Source: Bacteriovoracaceae bacterium (GTDB taxonomy: Bacteria; Bdellovibrionota; Bacteriovoracia; Bacteriovoracales; Bacteriovoracaceae). From it: a stretch of 64,000 bases of DNA. The stretch lies in assembly GCA_021737405.1 (NCBI GenBank), contig JAIPEG010000011.1:1-64000 (forward strand). The letters run 5' to 3'. Position 1 is the stretch's first letter. Each line of letters opens with the position of its first letter. Position numbers and translations under genes: made by a program. Below the pieces are notes generated by a model that ran no database searches, was not told where the DNA came from, and saw only the letters and a program-made list of their open reading frames with translations. Shown one piece after another: positions 36,935 to 45,750 of the stretch.

Positions 36935-38150
36935 ATTTTAATTGAATTCTACTGTTTACCAGTTCATCAGCGATACTTATTTCAACTTGAATATCGAGGT
37001 TCTTATCATAAAAAATGCCCGCTTCCTCATCTAAACATTTAACAGAGGCCCATCCCTTCGCTGTAATCTTCATCGTATCAGCAACATCAAACACCCCACG
37101 GTCTTTCCAATGAAGGTTAGATAAGCTTACACCACCAAAATTAAGTCCTTCGCCACAAATGTTATTAAAGATTTGAGACTCTCCAATATCAATAGAATGA
37201 AGCTTTTGTTCATAAGAGACATAAAGGTCTGGTAAACCGTCAATAAAGTCATGATTATAGTAACCAAGCTCAACAACTTGATTTTCCTTAATGACCATCT
37301 CAATTTCAGACTTATTCATTTCTGATACGTTCATCACTTTAGATCCTAGCTCATCTAAGAATCCATGGTGCGCCACTCCTGCTTGATGGCCTAGTTCATG
37401 AATGAGAACGCCAATCCAAAAGCGTGGATTACTATTGCTTCTATAAATAGCATCTAAATTTACAAAGATAGGAAATTCCGGTGAGAAACCCGTTTTTGCA
37501 ATTCTTGGCGCTGGATCAAAACCTAAAGTGTGGAAAAAGTTTGGATATCTAAATTCTGATAGAAAAAGAATTTTCCCATTTCTATCTTCCTTTTTAAGGA
37601 TATCAAGAATCGCTAATAAAACCTTTTTCTCTGTAAGGTTAAATTCAATAAAATGTTGTTCAAAAGATGAGATTATGTGTTTGACCAAATTATGGTAATA
37701 AAAATAAGCTTGAGACTCAAGAAGCCCACCACCATTACCAACAGTATCACCACTCATACTTCTGGTTGTATCATTCCAAAAGTCTCCTAGATCATTTTCC
37801 AGTATTTCATTGAATATATCATTTCGTTTCTCTCTCTCTTCAGGACTTAGGAAGAAATTTCCACCATCAATAGTATAATCATCAGTTTCAATGACAAAAC
37901 CATTACCGACTGTATCTCCGGACATGATTTCTCTCATCACCTGCCCACTATTTATTGGTGAATTAGGAATTAAATGGTCATACTTGAGACGAATTTCTTG
38001 TGATAGGGCCACATCCATCGTCAAGCGCGCCATTGTATCAGGATCAATATCTTGTCCTAGGCCACTAAAGCAAAAGGAAGCTAACAGCATAAAAGTTAGG
38101 CTTTTCTTATGCGAGTCTTTAAAAAACTTTTTCATACTAGGGGTCATCAT
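36933..38150 (-). CDS. Secreted metzincin-like zinc metalloprotease
   Basis: A signal peptide (SLTFMLLASFCFSGLGQ) precedes about 370 mature residues. The zinc-binding motif HELGHQAGVAHH at residues 251-262 fits the metzincin consensus HExxHxxGxxH. SKVMNVS a few residues later could supply a Met-turn, although it lies unusually close. The segment SGDTVGNG occurs twice, at residues 77-84 and 133-140, the second followed by GGG. I infer an exported protease of unknown substrate. Start at one of the first two ATGs (38150/38147), preceded by GGAAGAG. It follows the TIGR02147-type regulator by 20 bases and is probably controlled by it. Confidence 0.75.
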   Translation of the reverse strand: MMTPSMKKFFKDSHKKSLTFMLLASFCFSGLGQDIDPDTMARLTMDVALSQEIRLKYDHLIPNSPINSGQVMREIMSGDTVGNGFVIETDDYTIDGGNFFLSPEEREKRNDIFNEILENDLGDFWNDTTRSMSGDTVGNGGGLLESQAYFYYHNLVKHIISSFEQHFIEFNLTEKKVLLAILDILKKEDRNGKILFLSEFRYPNFFHTLGFDPAPRIAKTGFSPEFPIFVNLDAIYRSNSNPRFWIGVLIHELGHQAGVAHHGFLDELGSKVMNVSEMNKSEIEMVIKENQVVELGYYNHDFIDGLPDLYVSYEQKLHSIDIGESQIFNNICGEGLNFGGVSLSNLHWKDRGVFDVADTMKITAKGWASVKCLDEEAGIFYDKNLDIQVEISIADELVNSRIQLK

Positions 38151-38169
38151 AAAACTCTTCCAGTCGCGT

Positions 38170-39054
38170 TTATTCTAAGTCTTTTGTGTGTTCAAATAAC
38201 TGCATATTTAACTGATAGACAGCATTACCAGTGACATCATTTCTATATTTTTCATTAAATTCACTGACAAAATTAGTGATGTCTGAAAAGGCATCTTTTA
38301 GATCTTCTTCTTTATTAATATTTAATGTTAGTCCTTGAAACATCCTGTTATTTACATCTTGCTCGTCTAGGGCTTGGGCGGCTTGCACAAGCATTCCTCT
38401 ATGGTGATTCTTTATCGCTGCAGAGGGAACTTGGTTTCCGGTATGGGTTTTAACGGGGTTCTCTTTAATTCCTTTCACTGGATCATCTAAGAGAAGACCT
38501 ATGTTCTTTAGATTTTGAATAGCATTTTTAATTTGCGCCTTTGAAATTTTTCTTCTTAAGGCCTTAAATATCCAATCGAGATCATAGACAAATTTCTTGT
38601 TACTGACTAAAGACTTAATCGCATAGCAGTACCAATCACTTACAACAGAGAACTGGTCGTAATTAATTTGTTGAACTTCACTCATTCCACTTAATTGACT
38701 TGCCTCCACCATCAGCTCACTAATATCAAGACCTGATTGCTTCTTACGTTCAATTTCTACTAAAAGTTCAAAATATTTGCGTTCGCCCTTACTAAATTTA
38801 AAATCCTCTGAAAATGAGACCATCATCTTCCAAGTAGGAAGACGCTGCTTATTTAAAACCATCGCAAGGGAGCTTGGCGAGCGATAACCTAGACGGTTGG
38901 CCCAGTTCTTTAGATTATAGGGGCCATGACTATATTTACCGTAAGCACCCACATAGGCGTTTAGGAAGTCTACATAATCAGTAAAGTCAAAAAGCCTTGG
39001 CTTTGCCTTTGGCTCACGTCCCTGACTTAAATTGGTAAAGCTTGTTTCTAACAT
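38170..39054 (-). CDS. TIGR02147-type putative transcriptional regulator
   Basis: 294 residues. The N-terminus has the family hallmark FDFTDYVDFLNAYVGAYGKY, followed by an HTH-like segment (WANRLGYRSPSSLAMVLNK, about residues 46-65), then a long helical domain with SDWYCYAIKSL and a winged region (KISKAQIKNAIQNLKNIGLL). TIGR02147/DUF4423 proteins are frequent in Bdellovibrio and Fibrobacter relatives, and their targets are mostly unknown. AAGGA lies nine bases before the ATG. The secreted protease gene follows by 20 bases, making a regulator/effector pair like that at 12.1-13.4 kb. Confidence 0.8.
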   Translation of the reverse strand: MLETSFTNLSQGREPKAKPRLFDFTDYVDFLNAYVGAYGKYSHGPYNLKNWANRLGYRSPSSLAMVLNKQRLPTWKMMVSFSEDFKFSKGERKYFELLVEIERKKQSGLDISELMVEASQLSGMSEVQQINYDQFSVVSDWYCYAIKSLVSNKKFVYDLDWIFKALRRKISKAQIKNAIQNLKNIGLLLDDPVKGIKENPVKTHTGNQVPSAAIKNHHRGMLVQAAQALDEQDVNNRMFQGLTLNINKEEDLKDAFSDITNFVSEFNEKYRNDVTGNAVYQLNMQLFEHTKDLE

Positions 39055-39388
39055 TATTCTACATCCTTACATGCAGGTAGCTTGAATTAACTGCGACCAA
39101 CAACTGTCAATTGATACCATTGCAAATGTATTGCTCTGAAGAAAACTTGTGAAAAGAATGGCAAAAGTTTTAACTAACATGAAATGTTCCAATCCATTAT
39201 TGACCTAAGCTTAAGTGCTTAAAATATAACAATTTTAGAGACCAAAATAATGCACAGTGTAATACTTTTAGGCTTAATTCTTACCGTCCAAAATCTTTAC
39301 AAATGAAAGTTGGCCAAGTGAGTTTTGTGAAAAAACATATAGTTAGGAGTATATTTGGGGTAAAAGACCCTTAACAATTGGTAAATGG
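39055..39388. other. 334-base intergenic region without a gene
   Basis: AT-rich, between the 5' end of the regulator gene and the 3' end of the K+ channel gene. TTGACA is present on the minus strand (39105-39110) but without a convincing -10 at normal spacing. A short inverted repeat TTAAG-tg-CTTAA lies at 39211-39222. No terminator, RNA gene or coding region is convincing here. Confidence 0.5.
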
Positions 39389-40414
39389 CTACTTGCTGAC
39401 AAGATTTTCAAGGAGCCTTTCTTGCTCAGTGGTGCCTATATAGAGAAGAACATCATTTGCCCCTAAGGAAACATCAGGCCCAGGATTATACTCAAAGTGA
39501 TCTCCACCGCGACCGAGGGCCAGAATATTAATGCCACACGAATCATAGAAATTGACCTCTCCAATTTTCTTTCCAATAAGTGAAGATTCTTTTGGGATGA
39601 CAACTTCTTCCACGCGTATGGACTTATCTGTCCCCCGAAGCATTCTATCAAGGAAGTTCGTGACGTGTGGTCTTAAGATTTCAGAGGCCATCCTCATTCC
39701 ACCAATATAGTTTGGAGAAACAACCCTAGAGGCCCCTGCTCTTTTGAGCTTCTTAATCATGGTTAAATCAATGGCCTTAGAAACGATGGTTAGGCGAGGC
39801 TGTAACATTTTTGCCGATACAGTAAGAAAGAGATTGTCCTTATCATTTGAGAGAGCTGCAACGAGACCACGGGCCCTATCAATTCCTGCTTTTTCTAACA
39901 TATGGTCAGTCGTCGCATCGCCTACTAGGACAGGTACATTTGGAAACTCTAAAACAACTTCTTGTTTCTTTTCCTCAGTCGTCTCAATAACAACGCAGCT
40001 TTGATTAACGGCCACCATTTCTCGTATCACATGGACACCAGTTTCACCAGCACCACAGATAATATAATGATTTTCCATACGCTTTATCCTTCTTCTCAGC
40101 CTTTCCAATGAAAAAGCATTTCTTAAGTTTCCTTCAATAATATAGGCCGTTACTAAAGAGGTAGAATAGAGAACTACTCCCATTCCAGTAAACATGAGAA
40201 AAGTTGTATAAATGATGGCCGCAGGATTTTGATCAATCCCAAGAATATCGCCATACCCTACGGTCGTTAAGGTAATGGCGGCCATATATAAAAGTCTTAA
40301 AAATGATTCCTCTGGGAAAAATATTTTAAAACCAAAAGTTCCTAAGATTAAAGAACTAAATAAAAGGATAACAGGGATTTTTAAACCTTTCCAGGCCCGA
40401 AGAAAATCAAACAT
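39389..40414 (-). CDS. Two-helix potassium channel with RCK (TrkA) domains
   Basis: 341 residues. Two membrane helices (residues about 13-30 and 65-90) flank the selectivity filter TLTTVGYGD. A RCK/TrkA-N domain follows with IICGAGETGVHVIREM, and a TrkA-C domain ends the protein (SSLIGKKIGEVNF to LYIGT). This is the MthK/Kch-like ligand-gated K+ channel plan, forming a tetramer with a cytosolic gating ring. The gene lies 4 bases downstream of the FtsJ-type methyltransferase on the same strand. Confidence 0.93.
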   Translation of the reverse strand: MFDFLRAWKGLKIPVILLFSSLILGTFGFKIFFPEESFLRLLYMAAITLTTVGYGDILGIDQNPAAIIYTTFLMFTGMGVVLYSTSLVTAYIIEGNLRNAFSLERLRRRIKRMENHYIICGAGETGVHVIREMVAVNQSCVVIETTEEKKQEVVLEFPNVPVLVGDATTDHMLEKAGIDRARGLVAALSNDKDNLFLTVSAKMLQPRLTIVSKAIDLTMIKKLKRAGASRVVSPNYIGGMRMASEILRPHVTNFLDRMLRGTDKSIRVEEVVIPKESSLIGKKIGEVNFYDSCGINILALGRGGDHFEYNPGPDVSLGANDVLLYIGTTEQERLLENLVSK

Positions 40415-40417
40415 TCT

Positions 40418-41212
40418 TTAATCGACCTTTGTTATGAAAAAGCAGAATTCCTTATCATGACTTGGCAGAATACTTTTTCTGATTTCAGAATATCCGCTAT
40501 TCTTGGCCATCTCTTCAAGTTCTACAATGTCGTAAATGCTAAAATTTTGCTCGAGTTTTACCGTCATGATTAAGCCTACACACTCTTCAAGCTTACTCAT
40601 TAACTTCAAAAGACTAGGAAGTGCTCCTTTAGCCGAAGTATCCACGTCAAAAACAATCCAATTTATGGGTGGTAATCCTCTTAGGTGTTTTGTTTTTAGT
40701 TTAGCGTAATTCGTGTTTAGAAAAAGGAAGCCTTCAGGAAAGTCCTCACGAACCTCATTATTCACAGGTTTTGGATCAACGCCTATGACACGAAATCCAT
40801 TCTTTAAAAGAAAGTAGGTCGATCCTCCAGGCGCGCAACCGATATCAAGAAACACCTCTTCATGGCCAACCAGAGGACGAAAACACTTAAAACACTCCCC
40901 TAACTTCTGATAGGAAAGAGAGGGAGCACGAGGCTCACTTGGAATGGGAGAAAGTCCGTTGTAGGGAGCGAAGTCGCCTCTCACTTGTTGGCGCACGCCG
41001 AGAGCATAAACCTCACTATCGATGCGAATGATATCAATGACTGGACCGCGTGTTTTTCGATCCCCCATTTCTCCACTTTCCTCCACAAGATCCCAGTAGT
41101 GGATTGTGTGGCAGCCGTACTTTTTTTGAGTTTCATCAATAAGGGATTCAATATAAGACTTATCCCCCTTATCAATCAGGCTTCCTTTGACGAGTGAGAA
41201 AGTCACCGTCAT
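40418..41212 (-). CDS. FtsJ/RlmM-like SAM-dependent methyltransferase (main frame)
   Basis: 264 residues from the first ATG in frame. Motif I reads FLDIGCAPGGSTYFLL and the acidic strand-2 end IGVDPK, typical of RrmJ/FtsJ-fold RNA methyltransferases. DVDTSAKG and MTVKLEQNF mark the Asp and Lys of the K-D-K-E set. The coding frame continues 58 codons upstream of this ATG with sensible residues (including NHGARGFVTYRLD, like the RlmM N-terminal domain), but with no normal start codon. See the separate entry for 41213-41427. The full product is probably about 330 residues. Likely target is rRNA, by family. Confidence 0.8.
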   Translation of the reverse strand: MTVTFSLVKGSLIDKGDKSYIESLIDETQKKYGCHTIHYWDLVEESGEMGDRKTRGPVIDIIRIDSEVYALGVRQQVRGDFAPYNGLSPIPSEPRAPSLSYQKLGECFKCFRPLVGHEEVFLDIGCAPGGSTYFLLKNGFRVIGVDPKPVNNEVREDFPEGFLFLNTNYAKLKTKHLRGLPPINWIVFDVDTSAKGALPSLLKLMSKLEECVGLIMTVKLEQNFSIYDIVELEEMAKNSGYSEIRKSILPSHDKEFCFFITKVD

Positions 41213-41427
41213 CTCATGGATCTCTTGAAGAGAGTACTCTCGATCAAGGCGATAGGTGACAAATCCACGCGCACCATGATTAAAATTCCAATTAGGATAA
41301 TAAACCTGAACTTCTTCCTTTAAATAACCTAGGATATGAATGAGTGAAATTAAGTAAAGTTCTGGCTCTCTTTTAATATTAATTATTCACCACCCAGCAA
41401 CTCTTTCATCTTGGTATGATCTGCCAT
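41213..41427 (-). other. Broken or recoded 5' extension of the methyltransferase gene
   Basis: A good start (ATG at 41427, AAGGAG nine bases upstream) opens a 14-codon frame, MADHTKMKELLGGE, ending in TAA at 41383-41385. The methyltransferase frame is open from 41386 downward, and its codons fit the RlmM-like N-terminus. A single -1 shift at the GAA codon (41388-41386) would join them into one protein. Possibilities are a programmed frameshift, a true mutation or sequencing error, or a leader peptide coupled to a non-AUG start. No classic slippery heptamer is visible. Confidence 0.55.
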
Positions 41428-41440
41428 GAAACAAATCTCC

Positions 41441-42718
41441 TTAGATTAACTTTTTGATTTTCTTAACAGAGAAAAATTGTACAATGGCTAAAGTCGCAAA
41501 GAAAAGCATGAGCCAGCCCCACTTTATGACCCCATACAGCACATAGGCAATACTGCGAATGAAACGTTGAAGCCAAGGTCTTTCGAGAATAAAAGGTGTG
41601 TATTGAGGAGCAACGCGATAATAGAATTCAATAAATTGGCGACCTAGCCAAGATCGCCGAAGCGTATTGTCTCGCCACGCCTGAAAGTAATCAACGATGG
41701 GATGCTGTTCACCAAAGCCCGCCGTGAAGAAGAAGCAGGCCTGTTTTTCAAGAAGGGCCTGAATGTCTTCTGGGGTATTTTGAATTCCTTTTGAGAGAGT
41801 CGAGCAAAAGCCATAGAGATCACAAAAGAGCAAACGCACACTATAGCAAAAACCATTTTCAAGATTAGGAACTTTCTTTTGACCAATGGTCTGAGTGCTA
41901 ATGAGATCGACGAGATTAGAGAAACTAAGACTCACGTCTCCAAGCTTTTGAGTAGAGACAGCACCGCCAACATCACCACTACAAAGCCCTTGACTGCCTT
42001 TTGCTACAATCCCATAAAGGCTTCGCACCTTATCCATGGTAAAGGCGCGGTAATCGGCCGTTAACTGACCATCGCCTTTAAATAAGTCAAAGAGTTGAAA
42101 TTCAGTGTCATAGATATAACTGCTCAAATTCAATTCATAATAAACACCATTTGATTCCGTTGAAGGATCAAAGGTTGAATTGAGGGCCCTGTCATCTCCA
42201 ACAAAGAAAAACAATTTTTTCCCAGTAACACTTTGCTTTGGAGGATTTGTTTTTGTTAGATTTTCACAACCAATGGCAGCGGTACAAACGTCCTCTAAAT
42301 CTAAACTGTAAGCCTGGTCCGTACTGTTGGCCAAGAAGGTTTGAATCGCGACGATTCTAAAACTCGTTGAACTCTCTTCTACAGCGGCATAGAGCTCAGT
42401 ATTACTACCTTCAACCTCAATATTTAAACGAAAATTTAAGGAAACTGTGCCATCGGGAACCTTACCCGTGAAAGTGGGAAGGTTTGTTCTATTTGAAAAA
42501 TAAGAATAAGCCTGATTAGGAGTCGTCGTCGTCCCTACTGGAATAAATAATTGATGAGGAGAATCTGCGACTCCAGTATTAGGTTCGACATAGAGTTCAA
42601 AAACTGAGCCACTGGCATTTAAGCTCACGATGGGAGCCGTTGGATCTCGATCTGCAACACTTACCGCAAGTATTGAGGTAGAAAATAAATAGAGAATAAA
42701 AAATACAAGCTTTGCCAT
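41441..42718 (-). CDS. Exported protein with C-terminal membrane anchor, unknown function
   Basis: About 425 residues. The signal peptide is MAKLVFFILYLFSTSILAVS. The large exported part is rich in Thr/Ser/Asn and beta-stranded, with several cysteines (DVCTAAIGCENL, GLCSGDVGG, CYSVRLLFCDLYGFCS). One C-terminal membrane helix (WGWLMLFFATLAIVQFF) is followed by a basic tail KKIKKLI. Topology is therefore periplasmic or outer-facing with an inner-membrane anchor. Start taken at ATG 42718, with GAGGAGA upstream. The gene precedes the methyltransferase start by 13 bases. No domain recognised. Confidence 0.68.
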   Translation of the reverse strand: MAKLVFFILYLFSTSILAVSVADRDPTAPIVSLNASGSVFELYVEPNTGVADSPHQLFIPVGTTTTPNQAYSYFSNRTNLPTFTGKVPDGTVSLNFRLNIEVEGSNTELYAAVEESSTSFRIVAIQTFLANSTDQAYSLDLEDVCTAAIGCENLTKTNPPKQSVTGKKLFFFVGDDRALNSTFDPSTESNGVYYELNLSSYIYDTEFQLFDLFKGDGQLTADYRAFTMDKVRSLYGIVAKGSQGLCSGDVGGAVSTQKLGDVSLSFSNLVDLISTQTIGQKKVPNLENGFCYSVRLLFCDLYGFCSTLSKGIQNTPEDIQALLEKQACFFFTAGFGEQHPIVDYFQAWRDNTLRRSWLGRQFIEFYYRVAPQYTPFILERPWLQRFIRSIAYVLYGVIKWGWLMLFFATLAIVQFFSVKKIKKLI

Positions 42719-42792
42719 TGCTAAAATTATCTCCTCTTCTGACAATCAATGTCAAACTTCCCAAGAGGAATCGACAAGGGCATAATCAATTC

Positions 42793-43290
42793 ATGACAAA
42801 GACCTGTTTTCTTCTCCTTTTCTTGCTTTCAACTTGTATCAATCCTCAAGAGGCCAAGGACAAAGCTTTGGTTATTAAGGGCATGGCGAGCACGATTTCA
42901 AAGAAATTCTCAAACGCTCCCCAACTCAGAATTGAGGACTATAATAAAATGAAATCCACCACCATTTTAGTCGATATTCGCTCTGATATTGAGAGGGCCG
43001 TGAGTTTTATCCCTGGTTCAATTTCTCAAGAAGACTTTGAAAAAAACAAAAACGCTTACCGCGATAAAACCATTGTCTCCTATTGCACCATTGGTCAACG
43101 CTCAAGTGCTTACACTGAAAACCTCATAAAAGAGGGCTTCAAGGCCTTCAATCTAGAAGAGAGCCTCTTGGGTTGGACCCAGCGCCAACTTCCTCTCACA
43201 ACCTCTAGCGGGGAGGCCACAAAGAAAGTTCATGTCTATGGCGAAGCCTGGAATTTGGTTCCTGATAACTATCAAGGTATTTGGAAGTGA
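42793..43290 (+). CDS. Rhodanese-like domain lipoprotein
   Basis: The start at 42793 gives MTKTCFLLLFLLSTC, a lipoprotein signal with lipobox LLSTC. The mature part is one rhodanese domain with VDIRSDIERAVSFIPGSI and the active-site loop SYCTIGQRSS containing the catalytic Cys. Periplasmic sulfurtransferase activity or persulfide handling is inferred. The 165-residue protein ends in a GTGA overlap with the aminotransferase gene. Confidence 0.85.
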   Translation: MTKTCFLLLFLLSTCINPQEAKDKALVIKGMASTISKKFSNAPQLRIEDYNKMKSTTILVDIRSDIERAVSFIPGSISQEDFEKNKNAYRDKTIVSYCTIGQRSSAYTENLIKEGFKAFNLEESLLGWTQRQLPLTTSSGEATKKVHVYGEAWNLVPDNYQGIWK

Positions 43291-44195
43291 AGAATTTAGA
43301 CGCCCTTATCTGTATCAATGGAAAATTTACGCCTCCAGAAGAAGCAACGGTCTCAGTCTTTGATAGGGGCTTTCTTTATGGCGATTCAGTTTATGAAGTC
43401 ACCCTCACCTATGACAAAGTCCCCTATCTTTTGGAGACCCACCTAGAAAGGCTTGAGAGATCGGCCCTAGGGATTGGGATGGAGCTTGAGTGGTCTGCCG
43501 ATCAAATCAAAGACCTCATCTATCGAGGCCTTAAAGAGTTTGATAACGATCGCCTCTACATTCGTATTATGGTGACGAGGGGTTGTGGTGAGATAGGCCT
43601 TGACCCAAGCCTAAGTGATGGTCAAAACTTGTACATCATCTTTAGAGAACTAAAACCTCAACCAAAGATTTACTATATTGAAGGCGTCAGCCTGATTACA
43701 GCGGGTATTTTAAGAAACCCAAAAAAGTCCGTGGACCCCAATGTTAAATCGGGAAATTATCTCAACAACGTCTTGGCCATTTCCCAAGCAAAAGAAAAAG
43801 GCGCCTATGACGCCATCATGCTCAATGCCTCAGGAAATGTTACTGAATCCACAACTGCCAATATCTGGATAGTGGAAAATGACACTTTTATTACTCCGCC
43901 TCTAGAAGCAGGTCTCCTCGGCGGAATCACTCGGGCCACCCTTATTGAAATCGCCCAAAAAAACGATTTGCCCGTTAAGGAAGAAAACTTTACTCCAGAA
44001 AGAATGCGCATCGCGCAAGAGGTTTTTATCACTTCCTCTACTCGAGAAGTGATGCCTGTCACCTCAGTAGATGGCCAAGGTATTGGAAATAGTAAGCCAG
44101 GCGAAAAGACCAAGGCGCTGCACAATCTTTATCGACAATATATCCAAGAGAATATTTCCCAGGAAAAAAAGAAAGCCCCTTGGAACCAGGATTGA
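43287..44195 (+). CDS. Class IV aminotransferase (branched-chain or D-amino acid type)
   Basis: PLP-dependent fold-type IV enzyme of about 302 residues. Recognised by FDRGFLYGDSVYEVTL, the PLP-binding Lys in DPNVKSGNYLNN, and NASGNVTESTTANIW. These fit IlvE, DAAT or 4-amino-4-deoxychorismate lyase; motif reading alone does not separate them, though IlvE/DAAT is likely. The GTG at 43287 overlaps the stop of the rhodanese gene (GTGA); a TTG two codons upstream is also possible. The stop sits on a plausible promoter for rpsD. Confidence 0.85.
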   Translation: MKNLDALICINGKFTPPEEATVSVFDRGFLYGDSVYEVTLTYDKVPYLLETHLERLERSALGIGMELEWSADQIKDLIYRGLKEFDNDRLYIRIMVTRGCGEIGLDPSLSDGQNLYIIFRELKPQPKIYYIEGVSLITAGILRNPKKSVDPNVKSGNYLNNVLAISQAKEKGAYDAIMLNASGNVTESTTANIWIVENDTFITPPLEAGLLGGITRATLIEIAQKNDLPVKEENFTPERMRIAQEVFITSSTREVMPVTSVDGQGIGNSKPGEKTKALHNLYRQYIQENISQEKKKAPWNQD

Positions 44196-44220
44196 CTTAA
44201 GCGCCCAAATTTACTACTCT
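44192..44220 (+). promoter_or_regulatory. Candidate promoter of rpsD
   Basis: TTGACT (44192-44197), a 17-base spacer and TACTCT (44215-44220). The -35 is near consensus and the -10 is weak. It would give a leader of about 90 bases before rpsD. Confidence 0.4.
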
Positions 44221-44318
44221 CGCCCCTTCACGCATTCATCAGTTTGTGACCACGGCTTTAATCTGTGATGCGTGTTCAGGCCATGCGCCGTTGGTCCGTA
44301 ACATTAGGAGAATCTGAT

Positions 44319-44954
44319 ATGGCAAAAGCAACTACGGGAAATCCCCGCTTTAAAATCCAAAGAGCTCTTGGAATTGAACTTCCAGGACTTGGAAAAGCCG
44401 GTGCTCTAGAGCGTCGCCCTTATGGACCAGGTGTTCATGGGAACAAGAGAAAGAAAATCTCTGACTACGCTGTTCGTTTGAAAGAAAAGCAAAAGCTTGT
44501 CTATCACTACGGCCTTCGTGAAAAACAACTTGTTAAGTATGTGAAGTTCTCTAAGCGCCACTCTGCTGGTAAGCCTTGGATGGAGTACATGATTACTAAC
44601 CTTGAGAGACGTCTTAACAACGTTATCTTTCGTCTTAACTGGGCACCTTCAATTCCTTCAGCTTCTCAAATGGTTGCTCACGGACAGGTTAAAGTTAATG
44701 GAAAGGTTGTTGATAAGTCTTCTTTCGTTGTTAAAGTTGGTGACAAGATTGAACTAACTGAAAAAGGTTACAAAAACCAAAACTACAAGCGTTCATGTGA
44801 GACTCCACGTCTTCCTTCTATACCAGCTTGTTATAAAATTGATGGTAATGACGATGCAAAGAAAGCAGAAATGATTGCTTTCCCAATGCCTGAGGACATT
44901 CCATTTGAGTACAATGGTCAGCTCGTTGTTGAACATTATTGGAAAGTTAAATAA
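44319..44954 (+). CDS. rpsD: 30S ribosomal protein S4
   Basis: Primary 16S rRNA-binding protein of the small subunit. About 211 residues, starting MAKATTGNPRFKIQRALG. The S4 RNA-binding domain is clear (MEYMITNLERRLNNVIFRL, ASQMVAHGQVKVNGKVV). The zinc-binding cysteines of the C+ form are absent at the N-terminus, so this is the zinc-free type. AGGAG lies about eight bases before the ATG. It is alone here, away from the alpha operon, and ends at a strong terminator. Confidence 0.97.
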   Translation: MAKATTGNPRFKIQRALGIELPGLGKAGALERRPYGPGVHGNKRKKISDYAVRLKEKQKLVYHYGLREKQLVKYVKFSKRHSAGKPWMEYMITNLERRLNNVIFRLNWAPSIPSASQMVAHGQVKVNGKVVDKSSFVVKVGDKIELTEKGYKNQNYKRSCETPRLPSIPACYKIDGNDDAKKAEMIAFPMPEDIPFEYNGQLVVEHYWKVK

Positions 44955-44984
44955 GATTTCAAATTGTTATTTAATAAAGAGAAG

Positions 44985-45008
44985 GCCCCACACTGTGGGG
45001 CTTTTTTT
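44985..45008 (+). terminator. Rho-independent terminator of rpsD
   Basis: GCCCCACA-c-TGTGGGGC is followed by seven T, 30 bases past the rpsD stop. Confidence 0.92.
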
Positions 45009-45018
45009 ATGCCTAAAA

Positions 45019-45549
45019 TTAATCTTGATTGTTTCTTTGATGTGAAATTTGCTTTGCTGCTCGGACCATAATCTCACCAATGATCTGAAGCAATTCCTGC
45101 TCCTCACTTTTTAACTCAGGAGCTTTTGATAATTCGATAATCTCTAATGCTGCACCTTCGGCAATATCTAAGAGTTTATTCGTATGCTCTTTAATGACAA
45201 ATACATTCGTCGGTTTAGAGGCGGCCATTTCTTTTTGAACCAAGTCCACTGTCTTATCAATCTGAGAACAAATGTCTTTAGACATTTGAATCATCAAATA
45301 GATCATTTTAATGGCACGTTCACCTGCTGCCTCAGAAATTTCTCCACGTTCAACACCTTCTTTCATCTCATCATTTAGATTTAAAATAAAAGGGTCTGTT
45401 TTTAATTCTCCTTCCATTTGACGGCATTCTCTTTGAGATTGAAGAAGCTTTTCTTGTGCTATTGAGAGCTTTTCTTTATCCATCTCAAATGACTGAGCTG
45501 ATATTGAACCCATTAATAAGGCCATGATGACTAACATTAATTTTTTCAT
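45019..45549 (-). CDS. Small exported helical protein
   Basis: A signal peptide (MKKLMLVIMALLMGSISAQS) is followed by about 155 residues that are nearly all alpha-helical with heptad character (KEKLSIAQEKLLQSQRECRQ). It has two cysteines, at RECRQ and KDICSQ, and no domain I recognise. Start at ATG 45549 with AAAGGAG upstream. A periplasmic coiled-coil-like protein of unknown role. It shares a 200-base divergent region with the secreted hydrolase-like gene. Confidence 0.7.
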   Translation of the reverse strand: MKKLMLVIMALLMGSISAQSFEMDKEKLSIAQEKLLQSQRECRQMEGELKTDPFILNLNDEMKEGVERGEISEAAGERAIKMIYLMIQMSKDICSQIDKTVDLVQKEMAASKPTNVFVIKEHTNKLLDIAEGAALEIIELSKAPELKSEEQELLQIIGEIMVRAAKQISHQRNNQD

Positions 45550-45750
45550 TTTGTGCTCCTTTCCAGGCCATCCATAATACATGTTAGAAAAGGTACTCCA
45601 AACCAGGTTTAAAATCTCTGACTTGAAATCCTTTCATTTACCTGTCAAAAAAGAAGACACCCATTTTAGCAATCTTTACATATGCCCTTTAGCCAAATCA
45701 GTTTAAGGGTTATCTTCCACACTGACCCAACCAAAGACGGAGACCCCTTT

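Noticed and set aside
39158..39208. A 16-codon frame in the 334-base intergenic region
   Set aside because: No SD at the right distance and no signal or conserved feature.
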